Shown: piece after piece, positions 1 through 6,621 of the stretch
Numbering within the stretch: position 1 is the first letter of the stretch
Layout of the letters: the number at the start of each line of letters is the position of its first letter
From: Pseudomonadales bacterium
GTDB taxonomy: Bacteria > Pseudomonadota > Gammaproteobacteria > Pseudomonadales > Moraxellaceae
Length of the DNA stretch: 6,773 nucleotides
Assembly (NCBI GenBank): GCA_013043915.1
Contig: JABEVH010000297.1
Location: 1-6,773, forward strand
Reading direction: 5' to 3'
Program-made: the position numbers and the translations under genes
Notes under the pieces: model-generated
The model's database searches: none
What the model was told of the DNA's origin: nothing
The model's input: the letters and a program-made list of their open reading frames with translations, nothing else

Positions 1-594
1 GTGATGGGACGGGAAGCCTTGCATGCAGCGGTAGCCAATTTTCGTGGCGTTGCGTTGGAAGAAGATCATGAGGAAGGAGCCTTGGTATGTAAGTGTTTTG
101 CCGTGGATGAGGTGATGGTGCGAGACACCATACGGGCCAACCAGTTGAGTACGGTAGAGGATGTTACGAATTACACCAAAGCAGGGGGAGGCTGTTCTGC
201 CTGCCATGAAAAAATCGAGCATATTCTTGTGGAAGAACTGGCTGAGCGCGGTGAAGTGTTTGTCGCCGCGCCGGTTAAATCCCATAAGGATAAAGTGAGT
301 GAGCCAATAGCCGCCTCAGCAGTGCCCAAGATGACGAATCTGGAAAGAATGCGTCGTATTGAGACTGTGCTGCAGGAACTTCGCCCCAACCTGCAGATGG
401 ATCATGGTGATGTGGAGTTGCTGGAGGTTGATGGGCGTACGGTCTATGTCAGGTTGACCGGCAATTGCACCGGTTGTCAGATGGCCAGCATGACATTAAG
501 CGGTATTCAGCAAAAGTTGATGGAAGCCTTGGGAGAGTTTATCAAAGTGGTGCCGGTCAGTGCCGGAGCTCAGGTGGCCGGAGGTGTCGCATGA
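1..594 (+). CDS. nifU: NifU, Fe-S cluster scaffold protein (5'-truncated by window edge)
   Basis: NifU is the modular scaffold on which NifS-derived sulfur and iron are assembled into [2Fe-2S] and [4Fe-4S] clusters for nitrogenase, in the cytoplasm. The window begins inside the gene: the first codon (GTG) reads as an internal Val of the VMGREAL stretch, not a start. Aligned from memory to A. vinelandii NifU it falls near residue 108, just after the third scaffold cysteine, so the IscU-like N-terminal domain is missing. Visible here is the central [2Fe-2S] domain with C30-K-C32 and C65-x2-C68 (same spacing as the A. vinelandii ligands). A linker of about 30 residues follows, then a C-terminal Nfu domain with C156-T-G-C159. 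The stop overlaps the nifS start (ATGA). The domain order separates NifU from single-domain IscU. Truncation is due to the window edge; nothing suggests a broken gene. Confidence 0.97.
   Translation: MMGREALHAAVANFRGVALEEDHEEGALVCKCFAVDEVMVRDTIRANQLSTVEDVTNYTKAGGGCSACHEKIEHILVEELAERGEVFVAAPVKSHKDKVSEPIAASAVPKMTNLERMRRIETVLQELRPNLQMDHGDVELLEVDGRTVYVRLTGNCTGCQMASMTLSGIQQKLMEALGEFIKVVPVSAGAQVAGGVA
580..584 (+). promoter_or_regulatory. Ribosome binding site of nifS
   Basis: GGAGG inside the last codons of nifU, six bases before the ATG at 591. It fixes the nifS start within an open frame that extends well upstream, and it supports translational coupling to nifU. Confidence 0.75.
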
Positions 595-1814
595 ACGCAC
601 CTGCGGCAACGTGTATTTATCTCGATAATAATGCGACCACAATGGTGGATCCGGTTGTGGTTGAGGCCATGATGCCCTACTTTACCGAGCAGTTTGGTAA
701 TCCCTCATCCATGCACAGTTTTGGTAATCGGGTGGGTATGGCATTGAAACTGGCTCGGCAAAGTGTTCAGGCTTTGCTGGGGGCCGAGCATGAATCCGAG
801 ATCATATTTACCTCCTGTGGCACGGAATCAGATTCAACCGCCATATTATCGGCTTTACGCGCTCAGCCTGATAGAAAGGAGGTTATTACCACCACGGTAG
901 AACATCCGGCCATTTTAGCCCTCTGCGATCAACTGGTAACAGAAGGTTATACCGTGCATAAATTGGCTGTTGACGGCAAGGGCCGTCTGGATTTGGCCGA
1001 GTATGAGTCACGGTTATCAGATCGGGTAGCTATCGTTAGTGTGATGTGGGCTAATAACGAGACAGGTACCTTATTTCCTGTGGAGTTGATGGCTCGCATG
1101 GCTGATGAAGCAGGGGTCATGTTTCACAGCGATGCTGTACAGGCTGTGGGCAAAGTTCCGCTGGATTTGAAGAACTCATCCATCCACATGCTCTCTCTCT
1201 CGGGACACAAGTTGCATGCGCCCAAAGGTATAGGTGTGCTGTACCTACGAAGAGGAACACGTTATCGGCCCTTGTTGCGCGGAGGCCATCAGGAGCGAGG
1301 TCGCCGTGCGGGTACTGAAAATGCTGCGGCTATCGTTGCCTTGGGCAAGGCGGCAGAACTGGCTTTGGATTTTATGGTTCACGAGAACAGCGAGGTCAAG
1401 GCACTGCGTGATCGGTTAGAGCAGGGTATCTTGGCTGCTGTGCCTCACGCTTTTGTAACCGGCGATGTAGAAAACCGCTTGCCCAATACCTGTAATATCG
1501 CTTTTGAATACATTGAAGGTGAAGCCATCTTGTTGTTGCTCAACAAGGAGGGTATTGCGGCATCAAGTGGCTCCGCGTGTACCTCAGGTTCTCTGGAGCC
1601 TTCCCATGTCATGCGTGCCATGGGTATCCCTTATACGGCGGCACATGGCACGGTGCGGTTCTCCTTGTCGCGTTACAACACGCAAGAAGAGATTGATCGT
1701 GTCATAGCGGCGGTGCCTCCTGTGGTGGCCCGGTTGCGCAAATTATCGCCTTACTGGAGCGATCAAGGGCCGGTTTGCGAAGACGAGCAGAAGTTTGTTC
1801 CCGTATACAGCTGA
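591..1814 (+). CDS. nifS: NifS, nitrogenase-associated cysteine desulfurase
   Basis: A pyridoxal-phosphate enzyme that converts L-cysteine to alanine and passes the persulfide sulfur to NifU. The product is 407 aa, close to the about 400 aa of known NifS. The N-terminal YLDNNATT motif, the PLP Schiff-base lysine K207 in SGHKLHAPKG, and the persulfide cysteine C330 in SSGSACTSGSLEPSHVMR are all present, as is the RGGHQERGRRAGTEN stretch. The short loop around the active cysteine and the near-identity to A. vinelandii NifS mark it as NifS rather than SufS; IscS is the nearest alternative but the nif context decides. The start at 591 is chosen because it places the YLDNNATT motif about 10 residues in and has GGAGG six bases upstream; the same frame stays open further upstream inside nifU but lacks homology. 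It shares ATGA with the nifU stop, implying translational coupling. Confidence 0.98.
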   Translation: MNAPAATCIYLDNNATTMVDPVVVEAMMPYFTEQFGNPSSMHSFGNRVGMALKLARQSVQALLGAEHESEIIFTSCGTESDSTAILSALRAQPDRKEVITTTVEHPAILALCDQLVTEGYTVHKLAVDGKGRLDLAEYESRLSDRVAIVSVMWANNETGTLFPVELMARMADEAGVMFHSDAVQAVGKVPLDLKNSSIHMLSLSGHKLHAPKGIGVLYLRRGTRYRPLLRGGHQERGRRAGTENAAAIVALGKAAELALDFMVHENSEVKALRDRLEQGILAAVPHAFVTGDVENRLPNTCNIAFEYIEGEAILLLLNKEGIAASSGSACTSGSLEPSHVMRAMGIPYTAAHGTVRFSLSRYNTQEEIDRVIAAVPPVVARLRKLSPYWSDQGPVCEDEQKFVPVYS

Positions 1815-1817
1815 GGC

Positions 1818-1823
1818 AGGAGG
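1818..1823 (+). promoter_or_regulatory. Ribosome binding site of nifV
   Basis: AGGAGG, a perfect Shine-Dalgarno core, in the short nifS-nifV gap, five bases before the ATG at 1829. It is one of the two strongest ribosome sites in the window and decides against the upstream in-frame TTG at 1775. Confidence 0.8.
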
Positions 1824-1828
1824 AAGTG

Positions 1829-2992
1829 ATGCAAACGCCGGTTCGACAGTTTGTGGTAGTGGATGATACGACACTGCGCGATGGCGAACAAAGCGCAGGT
1901 GTCGCCTTCAGTCCGGAAGAGAAGATTGCCATCGCCAGGCAGCTTGCTGCCATCGGAGTTCCTGAGCTTGAGATTGGTATTCCAGCGATGGGGGAGGAAG
2001 AACGCGAAGTTATGCGTGCCATTGCTGCGCTGCACTTACCGGTACGTTTGTTGGCCTGGTGCCGCATGTGTGATGCTGACCTCGCTGCAGCCATGCAGAC
2101 TGGAGTCGGCATGATTGATCTATCGATGCCAGCATCTGAACAACAACTGCAATGCAAGTTGGGCAAGGATCGTTCCTGGGCCTTGTCAGAGATAAAAAGG
2201 CTGGTGACCTTGGCTACGGATGCAGGTTTTGAGGTGTGCTTAGGCTGCGAGGATGCCTCGCGCGCTGATTTGGATTTCCTGGTGTGTATGGCTGAAACGG
2301 CAGCTAACGCAGGTGCAATGAGAATAAGGTTTGCCGATACGGTAGGCGTCATGGAACCTCTACGGGTGATGACATCGATAGGTTACTTGCGAGAACGCAG
2401 TGATCTTGAGATCGAGATGCATGCTCATGATGATTTTGGTCTGGCGACAGCCAATACCCTGGCTGCTGTGGTTGCGGGTGCTACCCATATCAATACGACG
2501 GTCAATGGATTAGGTGAACGCGCTGGAAATGCCCCTTTAGAAGAGTGCGTTCTGGCCCTGCATCATCTGTATGGCAAGGAGACAGGAATCAATTGTCGAG
2601 ATTTGCCCGCACTATCAAGTTTGGTGGAGCAGGCATCGGGACGACTGGTTGCTTGGCAAAAGAGTGTCGTGGGTGAAGGGGTGTTTACTCATGAGGCGGG
2701 TATTCATGTCGATGGCTTGCTGAAAAACAGGATGAATTATGAGGGACTAAACCCTGATGTCTTGGGGCGTAAGCACCGGTTGGTACTAGGTAAACACTCA
2801 GGCACCCATATGGTCAGAAGCTGTTATCAGGATATGGGTATTGAGTTGCAGGACTGGCAAGCTCAATTGTTGCTAGCGCAGGTACGTCAGTTCGCCATGG
2901 CCTGTAAACGCAGCCCCAGTTCGTCCGACTTGCAACTCTGGTATCAGGATGTGATGAAAAATACCGCATTACATCATGGCATGGTTATGTAA
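1829..2992 (+). CDS. nifV: NifV, homocitrate synthase
   Basis: Condenses acetyl-CoA with 2-oxoglutarate to give R-homocitrate, the organic ligand of the Mo atom in FeMo-cofactor. The 387-aa product has the DRE-TIM barrel signature: DDTTLRDGEQSAG at residues 12-24 (R17-D18), the divalent-metal motif H198-A-H200-D, and G227-L-G-E-R-A-G-N234. The family suggests D18, H198 and H200 as metal ligands. The length matches NifV and is too short to carry the C-terminal leucine-sensing domain of 2-isopropylmalate synthase (LeuA), the paralogue it could otherwise be confused with. The start at 1829 has AGGAGG five bases upstream; a GTG three bases earlier is possible but less likely, and an in-frame TTG at 1775 would overlap nifS without support. 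The gap from nifS is 14 nt. Confidence 0.96.
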   Translation: MQTPVRQFVVVDDTTLRDGEQSAGVAFSPEEKIAIARQLAAIGVPELEIGIPAMGEEEREVMRAIAALHLPVRLLAWCRMCDADLAAAMQTGVGMIDLSMPASEQQLQCKLGKDRSWALSEIKRLVTLATDAGFEVCLGCEDASRADLDFLVCMAETAANAGAMRIRFADTVGVMEPLRVMTSIGYLRERSDLEIEMHAHDDFGLATANTLAAVVAGATHINTTVNGLGERAGNAPLEECVLALHHLYGKETGINCRDLPALSSLVEQASGRLVAWQKSVVGEGVFTHEAGIHVDGLLKNRMNYEGLNPDVLGRKHRLVLGKHSGTHMVRSCYQDMGIELQDWQAQLLLAQVRQFAMACKRSPSSSDLQLWYQDVMKNTALHHGMVM

Positions 2993-3004
2993 GAGGATAA
3001 TGTC

Positions 3005-3547
3005 ATGGATTTACTGGATTTTGAGAGTGAGGCTTTGTATTTCGATGAGCCTATGCCTGAGAAAATCAAGTATTTGCTGAATCAGGCGGCGGACTCTTAT
3101 GCCCAACATGGGGCAGAGCCCTTCTTGCTTGAAGCCAATCGCCTGGCTCCTGATAGTCTATCGGTATTGGTGGGTTTATACCGCTATTATTTTTACCAAC
3201 ATGACCATGCCCACGCTCTGGTTGTGGCTCATCAGGTGATGCGTGTTGTGGCTCCCCGCATCAGCTTTCCCATGCATTGGCGCGATGTCGATGAATATGC
3301 TCTTGGGCGAGGCGTTATGACATCCATCAGCCTGGTGCGTTTCTACCTGTTATCTCTGAAGGCGGCAGGCTATATCAATTTACGTCTTGCTCGGTTTGAT
3401 GAAGGTAAGGATATGTTGAGCAAGGTGGTCTCGCTGGATGAGTCAGATCGGTTGGGCGCACGCTCCCTGCTGGATTATCTGGATTCCAGGCAAGCAGAGA
3501 TAATTCCATTCGCACGACCCAACCAGTTATCGGAGCTTCAGCCATGA
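3005..3547 (+). CDS. TPR-like protein of unknown function in the nifV-nifW slot
   Basis: I do not recognise a named family. The 180-aa product looks soluble and mostly helical, with no signal peptide, no membrane segment and no cysteine at all, which argues against a cysteine-ligated metal role. Three stretches resemble tetratricopeptide helix pairs. Residues 21-51 end in LLEANRLAPD. Residues 52-85 contain GLYRYYF, an alanine-spaced second helix and VAP. Residues 115-148 contain AAGYINLRLARFDEG followed by SLDESD, the last being the clearest. TPR proteins usually bind partners, so a scaffold or chaperone role in nitrogenase assembly is plausible but is inference from fold and position only. 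In A. vinelandii this slot holds cysE1 (serine acetyltransferase), to which this product shows no resemblance. The start has GAGG eight bases upstream, 12 nt after nifV, and the stop overlaps the nifW start (ATGA), so it is clearly an operon member. Confidence 0.85.
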   Translation: MDLLDFESEALYFDEPMPEKIKYLLNQAADSYAQHGAEPFLLEANRLAPDSLSVLVGLYRYYFYQHDHAHALVVAHQVMRVVAPRISFPMHWRDVDEYALGRGVMTSISLVRFYLLSLKAAGYINLRLARFDEGKDMLSKVVSLDESDRLGARSLLDYLDSRQAEIIPFARPNQLSELQP

Positions 3548-3885
3548 GTGAGATTATGTCGGAAGAGATGACTGTACTGCACGATGATCTTGCCGATCTC
3601 AGCAGTGCGGAGGATTTTCTAAATTATTTTGGTATTGAGTTCGATCAGGCAGTGGTTCATGTCAACCGCTTGCACATACTGCAGCGCTTTCATGATTACC
3701 TCAAGGAAAGTGCGGTGAAGCTAGCTCCAGAGCCTGTCAAATTTGTTTGCTACCAGGAAAGTTTACAGCGGGCTTATCGTGACTTTGTGGTTTCGGATGC
3801 CGCGACTGAAAAGGTATTCAAGGTATTTCAGCAGCAACCTCCAGCATCTCCAGAGCCCTTAACCCTGGTTCAGATTGAGGGGTAG
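3544..3885 (+). CDS. nifW: NifW, nitrogenase-stabilizing/protective protein
   Basis: A small cytoplasmic accessory protein reported to associate with the MoFe protein and to help its maturation or protect it from oxygen, acting together with NifZ; the biochemical mechanism is not settled. The 113-aa product has the usual NifW length and its characteristic core: LSSAEDFLNYFGI near residues 19-31 and VVHVNRLHILQRFHDYL near 37-53. The position directly before nifZ is the expected one. The chosen start overlaps the stop of the preceding gene (ATGA) and has GGAG eight bases upstream. Two in-frame ATGs follow at 3556 and 3568, so the N-terminus could be 4 or 8 residues shorter; the region before the conserved core is variable in the family and does not decide it. 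Confidence 0.93.
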   Translation: MSEIMSEEMTVLHDDLADLSSAEDFLNYFGIEFDQAVVHVNRLHILQRFHDYLKESAVKLAPEPVKFVCYQESLQRAYRDFVVSDAATEKVFKVFQQQPPASPEPLTLVQIEG

Positions 3886-3891
3886 CCCAGC

Positions 3892-4341
3892 ATGTTGCCT
3901 GTATATGATTACGGTGATGGTGTCCGCCTGATACGCAATGTTCGCAACGATGGAACCTATCCGGGCATGCCGGTCGGTGAACTGCTGGTGCGGCGAGGTT
4001 CCTTGGGGTGCGTGCATGACATAGGTACGTATTTGCAAGACCAACTGATCTATCGGGTTCATTTTCTCGACTGCGGGCGTACGGTGGGTTGCCGAGCTGA
4101 AGAGTTGCAGTTAGCTGAGGCCCCTTGGGTTAACCATGCTTTTGAGTTTCGTGATCAGGTACAGACGAATAAGGTTTTGGCTATACAGGGAGAGGTCAGG
4201 ATAATTTGTGGACAAGTAGGCAGTGTTGAGAAAGTACTACGCTCGCTTGAGCGAGGCGTGCACTATCACGTTCGCTTTGGTGATGATCAGATTTATCAGG
4301 TGCCTGAATCGGCACTGACGTCTGCTGGAGAACCGTCATGA
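3892..4341 (+). CDS. nifZ: NifZ, nitrogenase P-cluster maturation protein
   Basis: NifZ is required for full formation of the P-clusters of the MoFe protein, particularly the second cluster of the tetramer in A. vinelandii. The 149-aa product matches NifZ over most of its length, with DYGDGVRLIRNVRNDGTYPG at residues 6-25, VRRGSLGC near 33-40 and DQLIYRVHFLDCGRTVGCR near 50-68. The protein reads as two similar halves. Residues 31-72 contain RRGSLGCV, YRVHFLD and an EEL end; residues 99-142 contain CGQVGSV, YHVRFGD and VPESAL. This suggests two small beta-barrel (SH3-like) modules. Four cysteines are present (C40, C61, C67, C106), but I would not assign them as cluster ligands. A GAGGGG sequence lies nine bases before the ATG, the gap from nifW is 6 nt, and the stop overlaps the nifM start (ATGA). 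Confidence 0.95.
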   Translation: MLPVYDYGDGVRLIRNVRNDGTYPGMPVGELLVRRGSLGCVHDIGTYLQDQLIYRVHFLDCGRTVGCRAEELQLAEAPWVNHAFEFRDQVQTNKVLAIQGEVRIICGQVGSVEKVLRSLERGVHYHVRFGDDQIYQVPESALTSAGEPS

Positions 4342-5282
4342 AGCATGTACGGCCAGGCTCGATGGAAGCCGATGCCAGAGCACAGGTGCTCCTCGCCTAT
4401 CATGTGATAACCATCGCTTGGGAACATTTTGGCATAGGACCTCAAAATCTGAACCTGGAACAACAGCATGAAGCCCGGCAGAGGGCGTTGCGCCAGATTT
4501 TGATTGAAGATGCAGTTCTGCATAGTCAGGAAGCCGAGGGAGTACACATTGAGCGGCAGGCGGTGACAGCTGCCTTGCAGGCTATGCGCCAGCGAGCCCG
4601 TACAGTGTCAACAGGGCAGGGAACGTCGTGGACTAAATTGCTGGAGGACAATGCCCTGGATGAACAGGCTCTGGACTGGATATTGGCCCGGCAGATGCTG
4701 GTTGACATGGTCATGGAAAAAGCGACGGCTGGGTTGGTGACGGTCACTGAACTGGATGCTGAACATTACTATTATCTGCATCATGATGAATTTTTCAGTC
4801 AGGAAAAACGAAGGGCACGACACATACTGATTACGCAGAATGAAAGTTTTTTGGAAAACACGCGTGAACAGGCTCGTTCACGCATAGCTGCCATCATGGA
4901 GCACCTAAGGCGGCGTCCTGAGCGCTTTGCTGAACAAGCACTCAAGTATTCTGAATGCCCTTCATCGCTTCAGGGAGGTTCGCTAGGCTGGGTGCAGCAA
5001 GGAGATCTTTTTCCTGAACTGGACCGATCTCTGTTTCAGATGGAGGCAGGGTGTTGGTGTGAGGTGGAATCAGAGCTGGGTTTTCATGTGCTTTGGTGTG
5101 AGGAGATCCGGCCGGCTCACACCTTGGCACTAGATAAGGTGATGCCTGATTTGCTGAAACAGATGAGCCAGCGTCAATCCCTGCAGCACCAGAAGCGATG
5201 GTTGCGAAATTTGATGCAACCCAAGCCGGAGCCATCCCTGTCGGGAAGGCCACAGGTTGAAGGGAGGTATGTCCATGGCTGA
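4338..5282 (+). CDS. nifM: NifM, parvulin-type peptidyl-prolyl isomerase for Fe protein maturation
   Basis: NifM is needed for production of active NifH (Fe protein), probably by proline isomerisation during folding. The 314-aa product has an N-terminal helical region (about 1-155) and a PpiC/parvulin domain (about 158-260). The latter has A160-R-H162-I-L-I, PERFAEQALKYSECPS with S205-E-C207-P, QGGSLGW, DLFPELDRSLF and G248-F-H250-V-L, which match both the parvulin core and A. vinelandii NifM. No signal peptide is seen, unlike the periplasmic SurA and PpiD relatives, so it acts in the cytoplasm. The start is supported by GGAG seven bases upstream and the ATGA overlap with nifZ; an internal ATG at 4362 lacks a ribosome site. 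It is somewhat longer than the roughly 290 aa of A. vinelandii NifM, the extra residues being at both ends. The 3' end overlaps the next gene by 8 nt. Confidence 0.94.
   Translation: MKHVRPGSMEADARAQVLLAYHVITIAWEHFGIGPQNLNLEQQHEARQRALRQILIEDAVLHSQEAEGVHIERQAVTAALQAMRQRARTVSTGQGTSWTKLLEDNALDEQALDWILARQMLVDMVMEKATAGLVTVTELDAEHYYYLHHDEFFSQEKRRARHILITQNESFLENTREQARSRIAAIMEHLRRRPERFAEQALKYSECPSSLQGGSLGWVQQGDLFPELDRSLFQMEAGCWCEVESELGFHVLWCEEIRPAHTLALDKVMPDLLKQMSQRQSLQHQKRWLRNLMQPKPEPSLSGRPQVEGRYVHG
5261..5267 (+). promoter_or_regulatory. Ribosome binding site of the clpX-like gene, inside the 3' end of nifM
   Basis: AGGGAGG lies within the last codons of nifM. Its distance to the ATG at 5275 is seven bases, a normal spacing, whereas the ATG at 5269 is only one base away. 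This selects the second ATG and produces an 8-nt overlap with nifM. Confidence 0.75.
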
Positions 5283-6579
5283 TTTGCATGATAGCAATCT
5301 GCACTGCTCCTTTTGTGGGGTAGAGAAAAGTGCTCAGGTACCTTTAATTTCTGGCAATGAAGGGCGTATTTGTGAGGCCTGTGTGCAGTTAGCGCATCAA
5401 GTGGTTAGCAGTTGGGGGCAACGGCGCAAAAATATGCAGACTTTGCCCAGGTTGCGACATCCTGCTGCCATAAAAAAACATCTGGATGAGTATGTCATTG
5501 GCCAGGATAAAGCCAAGAAAGTGCTGGCTCTGGCGGTATTTAATCACTATCTGCGCATGATGCATCATGACAAACCGTTCTGCCAGCAACAGGAGCATGT
5601 CGAGCTCGAGAAAAGCAATATGCTATTGCTGGGGCCATCAGGCTCGGGAAAAACCCTGATGGTACGTAGTCTTGCCCAGATGTTGGGGGTGCCATTTGCC
5701 ATGTCCGATGCCACCTCCTTAACACAGGCAGGTTATGTCGGTGAAGACGTGGAAAGCATCGTACAGAGGTTGCTGGAGGCCGCTGCCGGGGATATTCAAT
5801 TAGCACAATGGGGTATTGTCTATATTGATGAGATAGACAAGATAGCCAAGCGTCATGGCCCATCCTCCTCGGTACGTGATATTTCAGGAGAGGGTGTGCA
5901 GCAGGCATTATTAAAGATGGTGGAAGGTACGGTCTTGCGCTTGCCCAAGTCAGGGCGTCGGCGAGAAGGGGGTGAAGAGGTCAGTCTGGATACGACACAC
6001 GTATTGTTTATTGTGGGAGGTGCATTTACTGGCCTTGAAACGGTGGTCAATGAGCGCCTGAACATCCATAAGGGCATAGGATTTCAGGCAACCCCAAGAG
6101 GGGCATGGTCCGGTGATACGGCCAGTCAGTCGTTGGATTCGCTAACCCCTGAAGATCTGCAGAAATATGGGCTTATCCCAGAGTTTATTGGTCGTTTTCC
6201 GGTGACGGCGATTCTGAATGACTTGGTGCAGGATGATCTGATTCGGATTCTCACTCAGCCCAGAAATGCCTTGGTCAAACAGTATAAAAAATTGTTTGCT
6301 CTGCAGCAGGCTGAACTGGTGGTTACTAACGATGCGTTGGAGTTCATTGCACAAACTTCCTTGGAACACGGCACAGGGGCGCGTGGACTACGCACGGTCA
6401 TGGAGTCGGCCTTGCATGACACGATGTTTTGTTTGTCGCCGGGTGAAGGCCCGGTCAGATGCGTTTTAGATGCCGTTATCCTTGATGAGGAGACCACGTC
6501 ATTGCAGGTAAATGTCACGCCTGCGCAGGTTTCTAAGGAGGAAGGTGAGTTGGTGTCCAGGGCGGAATGGATGTCGTAA
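5275..6579 (+). CDS. clpX: ClpX paralogue of the nif operon (AAA+ unfoldase of ClpXP)
   Basis: Predicted ATP-driven unfoldase feeding substrates to ClpP. The nif-linked ClpX2 of A. vinelandii has been reported to limit NifB and NifEN levels, and a similar role is inferred here. The 434-aa product has a zinc-binding domain (C11-x2-C14-x18-C33-x2-C36), Walker A GPSGSGKT (120-127), pore loop GYVG (153-156), Walker B YIDEID (183-188), ClpP-docking IGF (268-270), arginine finger R307 in EFIGR, and sensor-2 GARGLR (R370). All match E. coli ClpX, so ATPase activity and ClpP pairing should be intact. The substrate-contacting RKH loop reads R228-R-R230 instead. Position after nifM and divergence from housekeeping ClpX indicate a dedicated copy (clpX2-like), not the clpP-clpX-lon copy. 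AGGGAGG at 5261-5267 lies seven bases before the ATG at 5275; the ATG at 5269 would be only one base away. Confidence 0.95.
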   Translation: MADLHDSNLHCSFCGVEKSAQVPLISGNEGRICEACVQLAHQVVSSWGQRRKNMQTLPRLRHPAAIKKHLDEYVIGQDKAKKVLALAVFNHYLRMMHHDKPFCQQQEHVELEKSNMLLLGPSGSGKTLMVRSLAQMLGVPFAMSDATSLTQAGYVGEDVESIVQRLLEAAAGDIQLAQWGIVYIDEIDKIAKRHGPSSSVRDISGEGVQQALLKMVEGTVLRLPKSGRRREGGEEVSLDTTHVLFIVGGAFTGLETVVNERLNIHKGIGFQATPRGAWSGDTASQSLDSLTPEDLQKYGLIPEFIGRFPVTAILNDLVQDDLIRILTQPRNALVKQYKKLFALQQAELVVTNDALEFIAQTSLEHGTGARGLRTVMESALHDTMFCLSPGEGPVRCVLDAVILDEETTSLQVNVTPAQVSKEEGELVSRAEWMS

Positions 6580-6621
6580 ACAAGACAATGTCGTTTTTTG
6601 TTGTTGCAATACGTCTGTTTT

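Larger units (their letters stand above)
1..6579 (+). other. nif accessory operon segment (nifUSV-x-WZM-clpX)
   Basis: Eight genes on one strand are separated by -4, +14, +12, -4, +6, -4 and -8 nt. No gap is large enough for a promoter or terminator, and I saw no sigma-54 type GG-N10-GC site upstream of any internal gene. Co-transcription from a promoter upstream of nifU is inferred; in relatives such promoters are NifA/sigma-54 dependent. Confidence 0.85.

Noticed and set aside
1..6. GTG/ATG at the very start of the window as a nifU start
   Set aside because: The stretch VMGREAL is internal in NifU, directly after the third scaffold cysteine; the gene is cut by the window edge.
465..590. 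In-frame upstream extension of nifS to an ATG at 465
   Set aside because: It would add 42 residues overlapping the NifU cluster-binding codons, with no similarity to NifS; the ATG at 591 has a good ribosome site and fits the family N-terminus.
1645..1665. TGGCAC at 1647, a sigma-54 -24 like hexamer inside nifS
   Set aside because: No GC dinucleotide at the required -12 spacing, and it sits in the middle of a conserved coding stretch; the same failure applies to TGGCAC near 806 and 5116.
1702..2352. Long open frame of 216 codons on the minus strand, antisense to nifV
   Set aside because: It lies wholly opposite well-supported nifS/nifV coding sequence, has a low-complexity Ser/Ala-rich translation, resembles no family I know and is best explained as a shadow of the codon bias of nifV.
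6572..6599. Possible terminator just after the clpX stop (TGTC/GACA stem followed by T6)
   Set aside because: The stem is only 4 bp with an 8-base loop, overlaps the stop codon, is AT-rich and does not abut the T-run; too weak to call.
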